A DNA stretch of 64,000 bases, from positions 111,054,880-111,118,879 of the forward strand of contig NC_135497.1 in NCBI RefSeq assembly GCF_052857255.1. The letters are read 5' to 3'. A program made the translations under genes and the position numbers. Position 1 is the first letter of the stretch. Each line of letters starts with the position of its first letter. This stretch comes from Amblyomma americanum (Eukaryota > Arthropoda > Arachnida > Ixodida > Ixodidae). Of the stretch, positions 37,276-51,700 are shown piece after piece. The notes beneath the pieces are model-generated. The model ran no database searches and had not been told where the DNA came from. It was given only the letters and a program-made list of their open reading frames with translations.

Positions 37276-40200
37276 AAACAATTATCACTATTATTGTTAT
37301 TATTAAAGTTGCATTTTGAGGAAAGGCGCGGCGCTGCGCAGCGGCGGAACACCTGTGACCAGGTGCTACTAGTGGCGCATGCGCGTTTGTAACTAGGGAG
37401 CGAGAGAGAGAAATGCGCCGTGCGTCGTCACAGCTCCTCGCGCATGCGCAGCACGGCCCTCCGGGAATCACGCGAAACTGCTCAACCTGCGGCCAGTAAA
37501 GTTCTAAAGACAAAACTGCTTTGCCTTCCTATGGTTTCGTTCCCCGCTTTCGCCCAGTCGTTGCCGGTCTCGGTGCTGCGCTGTCCGTCTCGCTTCTCGT
37601 GCCTCCCGCTTCATTAGCCGTTGCCGGATGGGGACACGATGGTGCACGGTCACGTGACTACCTCGTGCGCACTCCGTGCGTCACGCCTCTTGGTGCGCTC
37701 ATGCTCAGCAAAAGGGGGTGGGGGTGACGTTTCCAACAACGGGCCTCCAAACACCTCCCAGGAACTGGTCAAGTGCATCCTGATTCGTTTACTGCAACCT
37801 CAAGGCTACAAACGCCACGGACTGCCAAGATGTCCTGGTGCATAGGGCCAGGTTTGCAAACTTGTCAGCGGGTTATGCAGGGACAGTGGTAGAGAGAAGG
37901 CAGCTGGGTTGATGGGCTTCTTGACAGCACAAACACAGGGAGAAAGGCGGGGCCGATCCTGAGAGTGCTTAGCCAAGGTAAGGTGGCTAGAGTGGGGAGG
38001 TGTGAAAAGCGGCCGATGAAGCATGGCCCCCAGCGCGCCGATGCCGTGTGGCGGCGCTGAGGGCAGAGGCGCGGCGCAGCCGAAATGAGCGCATCGCGTA
38101 GGCTAAATTTTTACCCCTGATACGAGGATGAGCCCGTTTGGCTCATCGCGCGATTTCTGCGAGTGTCAAAGAATGAATCTTTACCATAAAATGTTTCGTC
38201 AACTCGCATCCTTATTCCCGTGAAATGTGCTGCTTCACAAGCCCAGTTTGCAATGCATAGCTGGACTGAAGCGCGTTTTGTGCGTGCACATTTCGACACA
38301 CTGCCCAGGATGTGAGGGATGCCGCAGTGGAAGGTTTCGGAATAATTTCAACCCCCTGGGTTTCTTAAACGTGCACTGCCTCTTTTCATTGCGCCGCCAT
38401 CGAAACGTAGCCACTACGGCGAGAAGAGCAGGTTGTAATGCGTGCCACAGGACCTCATAACTGCAGTCGTGTTGGCTGAAGGCGCCCCAACTCACAAAGT
38501 AGTTTTTGTCACCGCCTGCGAACCTGTAGCATGTATGCAATTTTGATGCTCATGTAAGGAGGGACCCCAGAACAAGGGGGGGGGGGGGGGTGCAGCAATT
38601 ATCCAGAGGGGGCAGCGCCTCCGTTTCCGTTACTGGCACTTGGATCAGATTGCTGACAATTGAAACACTTCAGTTCTAGGATTCTTTATTCAAAGCACAT
38701 TGGGGCTCACCTACTTGGCTTCGTATACCCAGTTGTAATTAAAGCATTTCGTATATGAGTAACGTGAACCAGTCATGTCCCAACAGCAGTCGACTGTCCG
38801 AGCCATGTACATGATCATGATTAGTAGAATTTAAACAAACTGTGCACAAACGTTTTTATTGAAATAGATCACTCCTCGTGCGTAAAGCTTCGCATTTCAA
38901 TTCGTTTTATATTGCCGTGAATCTTGCACGGTTTGTTCGTTCGAACTCAAAATCGCTGGCAAGCGGCTTTATCATTATGTTTTGTAATGCGAGATGCGAC
39001 CAGACGTATCTCCATTCATCGTGGCCACGAGCAAATGCTTCCACATTTTTCCGGATTGTTGTAGTTGCTTTTGGTTCCTTATCTCGATCGAAGGTTCCTT
39101 GCCAGCTTTAAACTTAACGCGGCCATGTACTGCAGGCATTCAGTCCGATGACCGCCGAGCGCGCTGGTGGCTATCGCCGCCGCCGACTCATTCAGTTTAA
39201 TTAGTGAGCGCGAGTCAGCTCCTTATAAACAGTTCGATTTGGAAGTTTTTTCGTTGTCTTCCTGACTGGTGGAGCGTCGTCACCACAACGTGACAGTTTG
39301 CATCACCCTTTGAACTTTGAAAAATATATAATAATAAAAGTATTAAATTTATTGCGTATATTAGCATTAAATAAATAACAAAATAAGCTCGAAGTCTTGC
39401 CCCCTGCATGTAAGCAATCTCCGACGATTCTAGACAATGAATTAAGCAACACATCTGGCAATGAAATCGTTTATTTACAAGTGAGGGGGGAAACCTTTGC
39501 AGAATTTGACCTACAACACACAAGGTTTCAGTGTTTGGCTTTTCTTCTCACTATCCTCCTGATTCGCACCCTTGAGCAAAAAGCGAATCTTTGTGAGATA
39601 GTAAAGACGTGCAACTGATACTGTCAGCGCAACAGAATGCTCAGAAGAACCAATTTTTGGCACATCACCAATTGACTGTAGGATCTCTGCCGCAGCGTCG
39701 GCATGCAAGCGCGTTCAGCTGAACGCATGTGTAAGTTTGTTTTCAAGGACGTTGACAAGATTGTAAAATGATACTGACGGATATAAAAGGCCCCCAAGGT
39801 CCCGCTCCATAGTTGTCTCAGCTGGAAGTTCTTTGGGATTGTTGCCTTTATCGCGGAGACATGCTGCTCTGCAAGCTTCTCAATGGGTTGTTAAAACACG
39901 CTTCCTGGCAACATAGCCTGCAATGTAATAAATCAGCCGCGCATCGCTGTGTCCCATAGCATAGCTATGATGGTCTACAGCCACTTCAACTTTTTCCACA
40001 GCCACTTTTGCTGTTGAAGGCATATCGCCCTCGCATGGGAAAACGCTGCAGACACTCCAATACAGGCGACGAAACGTACTGAACTGACTAACTGCTACGG
40101 CGTGTGCAAGGCCGACGCGGCTGAACGGCCGAGCTTACCGCGCCGCTATTAGCAGCGCCACATTTCTCCTAGCGGCATCCGTGCGCAGAGGGGTCGAGCG

Positions 40201-40893
40201 CGGCCGAGAGGAAGCGCCGCGGTCTTCACCCCTTCGCATTCTAGCTACCCTAGCCAAGGTTTCGGCAAGTGGGCTTGTCTTCGTCTGACAACTGTGCTCG
40301 TCGAAACCTTGGCTTAGAGCCCTGAGGCTCCCCCTTCCTTGTTCAGTTTGTATTATGAGGGACAGGTACATTTAATACGGTATACAGTAGGGCCCACCCA
40401 TCGTTCTTTGTTAAAACCCGATTTTAACCGATTCTTGCACCCCGAGCAGATTTCTTAAATATCGGGTTCAACCCTGTTTCTACCCGAAAATAAGCCTTCT
40501 AGGGGACTTAGTTTCCCTTTGGACAAACCTGAATTAAGGAGATAGAGAGGATCAGCCGGCGCAGTCAGCGAATGCCGACATCTTCTTGGTCCGCGTCCCT
40601 AGTCCGGGATGCCGCAAGATGGCGCCGCCTCACGAGCTCGGCGTGCGAGGGCAGCTTGTGGCGTCGCACTCGAGCACTCGAGCTTTGAATACACCGCAGA
40701 GGAACTTCATGGACACCTTGTTCGGATATCCAGACGAATGTTTTCAGTACTCTGATCATTTTGAAACTTTTTTAACGCTTTTTATTCATGACGTTGCTTA
40801 TCTGAGGCCAAGTCCGAACAGTGTGCGCGTTTCAGAAGCGAGAAGCAAAAGCACGGGGACCGACTGACCAGACGTCTACTCAGCATCACCGTA
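37276..40893. repeat. Block F, copy F2
   Basis: The same order as F1: GC-rich part, truncated old SINE (38320-38425), poly-G (38576-38590), AT-rich stretch (39318-39370), P-type transposase relic, CCCGA-rich inverted repeat (40389-40480) and the hAT left flank. Apart from the relic, no gene is recognised. Confidence 0.75.
39511..40023 (-). pseudogene. P-type transposase remnant (copy b)
   Basis: It starts at the minus-strand ATG at 40021-40023. The IAGYVARK block is present, but the Cys after it is replaced by a TGA (TGT to TGA in HC). The ancestral TGA after HAFS is also present. The C-terminal tail is open here (39511-39708), with EHSVALTVSVARLYYLTKIRFL, matching the H..L...V..Y..TRLHF type end of P-like transposases. 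It is damaged differently from copy a. Confidence 0.6.
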
Positions 40894-43800
40894 CAGAGGT
40901 GGGCAACCACATGAGATTTCGACCTCATGAGGTCGACCTCAACCTCAAAATGACTTCGGCCTCACGTCGTGAGGTGAGGTTGAGGTGAGGTCTGCGACGG
41001 GTCGAAATTTTGTGATTGAGGTCAGCAAATCAGACCTCAACCTCACGCGTGAGTTTGAGGTTGAGTGAGGTCGTCATTCAGTGAGGTCGAAATTTTGAGG
41101 TCCAGACTATTTGCAATTGCCGCGTCTTACTTCGACGAGTGCCGCTTCCGAAGCGGAGTAGGAGCGCACCACCGCAGTGTTCAAGCAGTGACGCTGAGCA
41201 TTCGGTTTCCTCTGTTTAGACAACCGGATGGCACAGTCCGCTCTTAGCTTTTGGTGCTGCGCCGTAGTGCCTGTTCAGCCCGAGCCTAGAGGAAGACGCA
41301 CCCCTCTGGTCTTCCTGGGAGGAGTGCTGATGTCACAGCACGCCGCTTACCCTTCCCCTTCCTCTGCTGGCGTAGCACCCGTAGCTGCCTGCCGGTCGGC
41401 TCGAACTCCCGGGAGCGCGCAAAGCACATAACTCACGTTGACCCGCGGTAGCTTTGTCTGATGCCGCAAACAAATAAGTTCAGTCCAACAAGCACGCTAT
41501 GAATTCGTCGCAGCGCGGATGGCCCAACGCAAGCTTACTTCGTGTACTTCAAGACTACCGGCGCTGTCGTCACGGCTCTTGCCCTGCAGTCGAGTAAAGG
41601 GATCCTGCTGTACATTACGCGGTGATCTAACAGAAACTGGAGCAGCCGGCACAGGAGAGAGAATGTGATTCAGGTAGTTCCTAGCAAGGACGCATGCTGA
41701 TTCGATGAAAAGAGAACGAAACCAGAAAAACCTGTGTAACACCGTCGAAGCTTTTGGTCGGTGTCTTCCCCTTTCGAATCTCGCCCTACTTCTGCATCTA
41801 TTCCCGTTACGTAATGCAAGCAGATGCAAATATAATTTCATTTTTATATCCTTCCAGACAACCTCTCTTTGATCTCCAGTTCCTTGTTGCTTCTCGGAAA
41901 TTCTTGTAATATGCCGAAATACCGCAGCACGGGGCGAACGTACCAGGCTACCAGCATATAGCGATGTAATAATGGTAAAATATGCAAAACTGTAATGAAC
42001 GTCTGGTGATGTGGTAGCTGATTCCTTTTAGTTTTTTAATGAAGATGTGTGAATAGAACTGATTACGTGCTGGCGCTGTGCTGCCGAGTCGATGTTTAAA
42101 ACCTTCTAATGTGACGTTTAATGGGGCACACTGTTGTGAACTTCTGTTTTGAGTGTGCGATTTTTGTTTGTAAGTTTGTAATCATACTCTTTGTTTTTTC
42201 TCATATGGGATCAGTTAAGTTTGCGGCCCGCCTTTCAGACGACCAGGTACTGCTCACACTGTTACCTTTCATTTAACTATTTTACAGAGACCCATCGTTC
42301 ACCCTAAACGGCTTCGCAGAATGGTCGCGCGGAGCTCGCGAGTAAAAAACTTCGAGGATGCGGGCATATAATTGATTAGTTCAGTTTTGAAGGAAAACAA
42401 GTGACTGACTCCAGCAAGCTTCTCTTAGACTGGGTGAAGAAATGGTACCAAGGATTCTGGTCAGGCGTATAGTATTTAGGCATTCTTTTTGTCCCGCGTT
42501 TGGGGCGGGGGGGGGGGGGGGGGGGAGGGGAAGGGGGGCGGGAGATTTCGCTGCGGCGAAATTTGAGTGGAGAGCTTTGGTGATCTTGGCAGAGAGAGCG
42601 ATTCACGCGCCCCACTCTAGGCCAGTTGTTTTGGCTCGTGTGATTTCAATAGTCGGCACAGTATTCGAAGACGTAATTTAGCCCATTCCGGCAAAGTGCC
42701 GCGGGATCACCGAAACATCGGAGAAATCCCAGGATTTTCAAACCATACCATGCCACCTGGATGGAGGGAAATGGCGTAAAGGGCGGAGGGTCTTGACCTT
42801 CCATGAACGTCAACATCATTATCATTAATTGTTACCTGCAATTATTTTTCTTGCAGGTAATGTACTATATTTAATCAATATTCTGGAAAGTTTTCATTTC
42901 ATAGCGATATATCGACTTTCCCGAGCTCATAAAGATACACATAATCGGTATCATCATCGCCGAGGGTCCACGGCATGTGTCGTTGCATGATCACTGCAGT
43001 ATGTCACAAATGAGAACTGGCGTGTTTACCTGCTGGACAATCCGGATGTCATTAATGTGGACTGAGCTGTGGGCACTCTGTAATGCGTCTTGCGCGCATG
43101 TGTAGTAACGTGGGATCAATATGTACCTTGAAATGGGGGTTGATGGGGACCTGGTATGACGTCACATTACATCTTCGTCACGTGATTAGGTTTGACGTCA
43201 CATTACCTCACTGTCCCGTGACTTGATATTATGTACCACTCTTATGATGTTATGAATAATACTAATTACTCTTAGCATTACCTAATTACATTTATAAGCA
43301 TTGGTTAGGCATGTTGATCAATATATGTTAATTAGCAATAATGCATTACGTGACGTGACCATATTCGTCACGTGACTCGTCGCCTCATGGCGTCACATGG
43401 TGCAGTTTCTTGCAGGCACTTTTTTTGCGGATAAGACCTTGAAACTGAGCCATCTAATGCTTTCGAATCAAAAAAAGAAGCCGCTCGCTTCTACACAGAC
43501 ATAAATACAACGCTCCCCTGTTGGTGTATTGCAGTCGCAGCTTGTTTTCGGAGGCAGCATACAGAGGACTGAAATGAGCGTTTGCTGGGTGGCAAAATTT
43601 TCATCTACGCTGAGTGCTCTCGCTATGCCAGATAGAGCTAAAAAAATCGAAATATACTGATATGCGTCTGCGTAGCCGTCACAGTGGAAAACACATCGGC
43701 GACCAGTTTCTGTATATACGCAATTCTCAAGTGTAGTATCGTGAATACCCCCTTCCCCCTACCACCCTCCTAATTTCCGGTAGATGGTGTGAAACGTCTG

Positions 43801-44416
43801 TGTTTGTCAACTGCCGGTTCGTGCGTTAATGAGCGAGAGGCTTCCAATGCGAACAAGTATACGCGAAGCAGTTGCCGAATATTGGCACTGATAAGCTTAC
43901 AATTAGGGAACCAAACTTCATGAAAAAAGTACCCTCCGACGTATTGGTGGTAACCGCGTAAGGGACACCCCTGTCCGCAGGCCCGATACTCTCCGAGGGT
44001 TCATCCCAGATTATAAGCTTCTCTTATTGCGTGCACATCAACAGTGTCTGTACGCACCTTATTAAATAATTAGAGACCGCTTAGTGCCGCTATTGTAATA
44101 ACTAGTAATCACAATTGTACCATTTTCATTTTCGCTTTCCTGTCTCACAGGATTCTCAGAATTGTTTTGAACTGAAAAACTTCTTAATTTTTTTTTTGCT
44201 TTTTCTGAGGTCGACCAGCCGACCTCAACCTCAAAATTTGAGGATTGAGGTTCAGGTGAGGTTGAGTGAGGTCGTCAATGGCCCCAGGAAAAGTGAGGTG
44301 AGGGCGTCTCAGGAGACCTCAACCTCAACTGATGAGGTCGAGGTTGAGTGAGGTCAGCAAATTTTTTTCGAGGTTGAAGTGAGGTCGTGATTTTTGAGAT
44401 GAAATGCCCACCTCTG
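40894..44416. mobile_element. hAT-like DNA transposon, complete ends (copy 3, 3.5 kb)
   Basis: TIR CAGAGGTGGGCA at the left and TGCCCACCTCTG at the right, flanked by TCACCGTA (40886-40893) and TCACTGTA (44417-44424). Subterminal GAGGT arrays lie at about 40915-41105 and 44205-44400. The interior holds a 114-codon minus frame (41497-41841), poly-G (42507-42530) and the CRE/CACGTG cluster. No transposase. Confidence 0.9.
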
Positions 44417-45437
44417 TCACTGTATCGTGCGCTGCCCACGCTAACGGCAGCCTGTTGCAAGGATTTTCTGCGTTTAAAGTGATCGCATTTACGTGGAATG
44501 TATGTTGTCGCAGTGTACAAACAATGGCAGGTCGGTGTTTCACGGTCTCAGAAGTGCCGTCTTACAGTTGATAACATATGAGGCGAAATATTTAAAACGA
44601 AGGAGAGAAAAAAAGAAATACCTTATATAAGAAGAGGTTGCAGTGCAAACCGCCATTACTTTATTTTTTCTGCAAAACAATATACTAAAAAATTGGATAT
44701 TTTATGTCCCGCAAAAAACGAGCGCTTAAAGCAAATTGTTTTCAGCCTAAACGTATTACCCGATAAAACCCGGACAGCGGAATCTTTTGCTTAAAAGTCC
44801 TATTTGTTCCCGAATTGTAGCTCCCAATGTAGCGCCCGATTTTTACCCCCCCCCCCTCCCCTTAATTCTGCAGAAATAAAGCCCGAAAACGAATGGCCCT
44901 GGACGCAACACACACTACAAAACGTTTCCTTTCTGTTCCTGTTCATTCCGATCTTAATTCTTAATAGGACGGCAAATGTGCACCATATATATGATTCAGA
45001 CATACACACCTACCAGACCGAAAATAAAGCGGAAATAACGGTCAGTAGAGGGAGCAGTTAGGGTATGGGAGAAAAATAAGAACACGAAAACAACGAATCC
45101 CTCTTTTGCACATCCCAAAAAAAGAAAAACACTCAGAGTATATGTATCATACTCAGAGGGAACGCGCAATCCGAGGCCGCCGAATTGGAGGCAAAGGGGC
45201 ATGCGCAGTTCCCGTGCATATGACTGGTGCCGCCCATTGTTGCCGGCTCTCGGAGGCGGTGCAGCGCGAAGCACGGCGGCCACGCTTTGCCATCCTCCTT
45301 CTAAGTACGACGCACACTCTACAGCGCAGCTAAGTCGTGCATTATAAAGCAAATTATTTTTTAGCAAGAACCGAGGAAGAGTGCTTGAACACGGACTAGA
45401 TTTATGCCGTCTGCATTGTTTGATGAAGAAACTTAAA
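44417..45437. repeat. hAT right flank and block G, copy G2
   Basis: It includes the empty LINE4 target (TCACGGTCTCAG near 44538-44549), the CCCGA-rich motifs (44755-44900), a C-run (44848-44860) and the G sequence up to the SINE pair. About 25 bp near 45210 present in G1 and G3 (AAGCACGGCCGGCCGC) is missing. No gene is recognised. Confidence 0.75.
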
Positions 45438-46437
<1,000 letters not shown>

Positions 46438-47866
46438 GCAGGACGCTTCTAGTCAAATAAGAATACGAACAGTACATGCAGCACAGCATGCACGTGCTGT
46501 CGTAGAAAGTGCATTCTTAAACTTGAACGCCCAGCTCGGGCACGCTGTGGCTTGAATTTCACGGCAAAACAAGTATCCGCATATAAACGGCACGTACTGC
46601 GGTATCATTTCCCGCAACTCCTCCTCTCTGCGGTAACGTCACCACAGCGATTGATGCGTTTCCCGGTGTCGAAGAAAAAGACAAAAAGGCGAAGTGTGCG
46701 TAATTTGCTTAGCTTTGAAAGGTAGCCTATTGCGGTATTTAATGAGCAACTATTGTTAGACACCATCGCAGTGAACCTTCGTTCAAAACTGCAGTGAACA
46801 AAATTACGGCGGCGGAAGGCGACGACGTGCAAAGGCAGTGCACGAGCAGGGAGAAGAAGAGAAAAGAACGCTCTTGCAGATGGCGGGGGCAGATTCGGTC
46901 AGCGTGCTTGGTCCGAGCCTTGGTGTCACATCTCCGTTGCCCAAAATGCTACTCCGACCCCAGACTCCAGATGCGGACGGCCACGCGGACGCTCGAGGAA
47001 GAGACGCCTTCCGCTTGACCCGCAACTCCGCCGTCACCACCGCCACCAGAAGCGACGCAGTCCTTCGCCAGCCGCAGCGGGTGAGCACTGCTTCTCCAGC
47101 GTCGCGGCGCCACATCCAAAACACCGATGCTTCCTCGCGCCTTCATCCCCGCCTCCTTTTCCGCGGTGGTGGCGTGAAAGCGAAATTTTGGCGTAGTCCG
47201 GGAGTTGCTTCGACGGCTGCTCCTGGCTCAACTGCTCGGTCGTCCAGGACACCAAGGTGCGGAAGACGTCGAAGTCATCCTTCTTCGGGGACGACGGAAG
47301 ACGTTTGCGGGCAGGCATGGGCGTACCTGTGCGGCTGAGGACCGCAGCATCGCCCGCGGACTTGGTGTGGAGTCTCGGCCGTCGCTCGCGTCATTCGATA
47401 CGGTTGTATTAAGCAGGAAAGAGAAACTGCATGGAGCTCAAAGAAAAAGAAAATACGCAGTAATAAATTCGTTATTCGATAAATACCCGTGTAGCAAATG
47501 TCTCACTTCTGTCAGCCGCGCCTTGACTGAAGTCTCGATAAAAGAGGGGTGGAAAGCAGTGAGAGAAAATGGCGCCGTAGTTAAGGGCGTCGGATTAATT
47601 TAACCACCTGGGGTTCTTCAAAACAAGCACCGATATCGTTAGCACACGGGCGGCTTATTGTATTTTGCCTCCGTCGAGTTGTGGCTGCCGCTGTCGGGGT
47701 TTGATACCGTGTCGTGTACAGCTGCTCAGTGGCCGAATCGGCAGCCACCCCACCAGGTTCGAGCCAAACGGCCAGAAAAAAAAATGCACCGTTCGAAAAC
47801 GACGACATGAATTGCCATCTAAGTAAATTATAAAGAAAAGGTGTCGTAGTCGTAAAGCGAATCACA
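46438..47866. repeat. Block S, copy S5 (short form)
   Basis: The 152-aa frame is open (46880-47338); the overlapping 119-aa frame has a TGA (GCGTGAAAG near 47173). The old SINE is at about 47565-47765. The region is otherwise as in S4. Confidence 0.8.
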
Positions 47867-48780
47867 TTGTGTGTAATAAAAAAATCAGCTGCGCTTCAAC
47901 TACTGCTGAATCTAGTTAGATGGCGAAAGCTGCAGTGTATCCGGAAAGTATACGCGGCTTGGCCTCTAACGTCTAGTGCGTTCCACACACTGGATAGGCA
48001 ACGCGCCTACCCTGGCAGGTGGCGGTTAAATTAATGGTTGATCTCGAGAGGTTTGTCACCTAATGAACATTGCGACTTAGTGGCTTAGCCCGGCTATGCC
48101 AGCATATGTGTAGCAAAAGGTAAGGCATAGCATGGTTAGCCTTGGTTAATCTTGATTGCAAGTCCAGGTTAGTCTGGTTGTCTAGCTATGTTGTTGTCGC
48201 ATTAATGACGACACGACTGTGGTTATGGCGCACGCGAGCTCTCCTTTTAAATCCCCCGACATTTTATCACGCATGCGACGGAGCTGGCGAAGCGAGCGGA
48301 GGCGAGCGCAACGACGAAGAACGCGGTGTGACGTCATACCAAGCGGCGGCGAGCCGCGCGGTGTGACGTCCTGCCAGATTGCGCGGCTACCGCGCACAGC
48401 AGTGTAACCGTCTCACATATTTTTGTGGACAACCGAATCGCGCTGCGAAGGAAGGGATAAACGAGGGCGGGAACGAAGAAAGAGAAAACTGAAAAGTTCG
48501 CTCGGCAACTAATCCGGAGCTCCCGCGTTCGAACCCGACAGCGGCGGCAGCGTTTTCATTTAGGCAAAACGCCAAGGCGCCCGTTTGCTGTGCGATGTCA
48601 GTGCGCGTTAAAGATCCCCAAGTGGTCGAAATTATTCTGGAGCCCTCCTCTACGGCACCTCTGTCTTCCTTTCTTCTTTCACTCCCTCCTTTATCCATTC
48701 CATTACGGTTCGATTCAGGTGTCCAACGATTTACGAGACAGACACTGCGCCATTTCCTTTCCCCCAAAAAACAATTATCA
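47867..48780. repeat. Block E copy E4 plus composite SINE
   Basis: E to about 48403; the second CRE-like site is mutated (GTGACGTCCTG). Then the composite SINE: antisense 3' part switching near 48505 to a sense copy (CTAATCCGGAGCTCCC) that ends near 48780. Confidence 0.75.
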
Positions 48781-51700
48781 CTATTGTTGTTATTATTAAA
48801 GTTGCATTTTGAGGAAAGGCGCGGCGCTGCGCAGCGGCGGAACACCTGTGACCAGGTGCTACTAGTGGCGCATGCGCGTATGTAACTAGGGAGCGAGAGA
48901 GAGAAATGCGCCGTGCGTCGTCACAGCTCCTCGCGCATGCGCAGCACGGCCCTCCGTGAATCACGCGAAACTGCTCAACCTGCGGCCAGTAAAGTTCAAA
49001 AAACAAAACTGCTTTGCCTTCCTATAGTTTCGTTCCCCGCTTTCGCCCAGTCGTCGCCGGTCTCGGTGCCGCGCCGTCCGTCTCGCTTCTCGTGCCTCCC
49101 GCTTCATTAGCCGTTGCCGGATGGGGACACGATGGTGCACGTTCACGTGACTACCTCGTGCGCACTCCGTGCGTCAGGCCTCTTGGTGCGCTCATGCTCA
49201 GCAAAAAGGGGTGGGGGTGACGTTTCCAACAACGGGCCTCCAAACACCTCCCAGGAACTGGTCAAGTGCATCCTGATTCGTTTACTGCAACCTCAAGGCT
49301 ACAAACGCCACGGACTGCCAAGATGTCCTGGTGCATAGGGCCAGGTTTGCAAACTTGTCAGCGGGTTATGCAGGGACAGTGGTAGAGAGAAGGCAGCTGG
49401 GTTGATGGGCTTCTTGACAGCACAAACACAGGGAGAAAGGCGGGGCCGATCCTGAGAGTGCTTAGCCAAGGTAAGGTGGCTAGAGTGGGGAGGTGTGAAA
49501 AGCGGCCGGTGAAGCATGGCCCCCAGCGCGCCGATGCCGTGTGGCGGCGCTGAGGGCAGAGGCGCGGCGCAGCCGAAATGAGCGCATCGCGTAGGGTAAG
49601 TTTTCACCACTGATGCGAGGATGAGCTTATTTCGCTTATCGCGCGATTTCTGCGAGTGTCAAAGATTGAATCTTTACCAAAAAATGTTTCGTCAACTCGC
49701 ATCCTTATTCCCGTGAAATGTGCTGCTTCACAAGCCCAGTTTGCAATGCATAGCTGGACTGAAGCGCGTTTTGTGCGTGCACATTTCGACACACTGCCCA
49801 GGATGTCAGGGATGCCGCAGTGGAAGGTTTCGGAATAATTTCAACCCCCTGGATTTCTTAAACGTGCACTGCCTCTTTTCATTGCGCCGCCATCGAAACG
49901 TAGCCACTACGGCGAGAAGAGCAGATTGTAATGCGTTCCACAGGACCTCATAACTGCGGTCGTGTTGGCTGAAGGCGCCCCAACTCACAAACCAGCTTTT
50001 GTCGCCGCCAGCGAACCTGCAGCATGTATGCCATTTTGACGCTCATGTAATTAGGGACCCTGGAATGAGGGGGCGGGGGAGCATTTTTCCAGAGGGGGCA
50101 GCGCCTCCGTTTCCGTTACTGGCACTTGGATCAGATTGCTGACAATTGAAACACTTCAGTTCTAGGATCCTTTATGCAAAGCACACTGGGGCTCACCTAC
50201 TTGGCTTCGTATACCCAGTTGTAATTAAAGCATTTCGTATATGAGTAACGTGAACCAGTCATGTCCCAACAGCAGTCGACTGTCCGACCCATGTACATGA
50301 TCATGATTAGTAGAATTTAAACAAACTGTGCACAAACTTTTTTATTGAAATAGATCACTCCTCGTGCGTAAAGCTTCGCATTTCAATTCGTTTTATATTG
50401 CCGTGAATCTTGCACGGTTTGTTCGTTCGAACTCAAAATCGCTGGCAAGCGGCTTTATCATTATGTTTTGTAATGCGAGATGCGACCAGACGTATCTCCA
50501 TTCATCGTGGCCACGAGCAAATGCTTCCACATTTTTCCGGATTGTTGTAGTTGCTTTTGGTTCCTTATCTCGATCGAAGGTTCCTTGCCAGCTTTAAACT
50601 GAACGCGGCCATGTGCTGCAGGCATTCAGTCCGATGACCGCCGAGCGCTTGTGGCTATCGCCGCCGCCGCCTCATTCAGTTTAATTAGTGAGCGCGAGTC
50701 AGCGCCTTATAAACAGTTCGATTTGGAAGTTTTTTCGTTGTCTTCCTGACTGGTGGAGCGTCGTCACCACAACGTGACAGTTTGCATCACCCTTTGAACT
50801 TTGAAATATATATAATAATAAAATATTAAATTTATTGTGTAAATGAGCATTAAATAAGCTCGAAGTCTTGCCCCCTGCATGTAAGCAATCTCCGACGATT
50901 CTAGACAATGAAGCAACACATCTGGCAATGAAATCGTTTATTTACAAGTGAGAGGGGAAACTTTTGCAGAATTTGACCTACAACACACAAGGTTTCTGTG
51001 TTTGTCTTTTCTTCTCACTTTCCTCCTGATTTGCACCCTTAAGCAAAAAGCGAATCTTTGTGAGACAGTAAAGACGTGCAACTGATGCTGTCAGCGCAAC
51101 AGAATGCTCAGAACAACCAATTTTTGGCACATCACCAATTGACTGTAGGATCTCTGCCGCAGCGTCGGCATGCAAGCGCGTTCAGCTGAACGCATGTGTA
51201 AGTTTGTTTTCAAGGACGTTGACAAGATCGTAAAATGATACTGACGGATATAAAAGGCCCCCAAGGTCCCGCTCCATAGTTGTCTCAGCTGGAAGTTCTT
51301 TGGGATTGTTGCCTTTATCGCGGAGACATGCTGCTCTGCAAGCTTCTCAATGGGTTGTTAAAACACGCTTCCTGGCAACATAGCCTGCAATGTAATAAAT
51401 CAGCCGCGCATCGCTGTGTCCCACAGTATAGCTATGATGGTCTACAGCCACTTCAACCTTTTCCACAGCCACTTTTGCTGTTGAAGGCATATCGCCCTCG
51501 CATGAGAAAACGCTGCAGACACCCCAATACAGGCGACGAAACGAACTGAACGAACTGCTACGGCGTGTGCAAAGCCGACGCGGCTGAACGGCCGAGCTTA
51601 CCGCGCCGCTATTAGCAGCGCCACATTTCTCCTAGCGGCATCCGTGCGCAGAGGGGTCACGCACGGCCGAGAGGAAGCGCCGCGGTCTTCACTCCTTCGC

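Noticed and set aside
46804..47318. Minus-strand frames opposite the 152-aa frame in block S
   Set aside because: Shadow frames in GC-rich DNA, no recognised motif, several overlapping alternatives.
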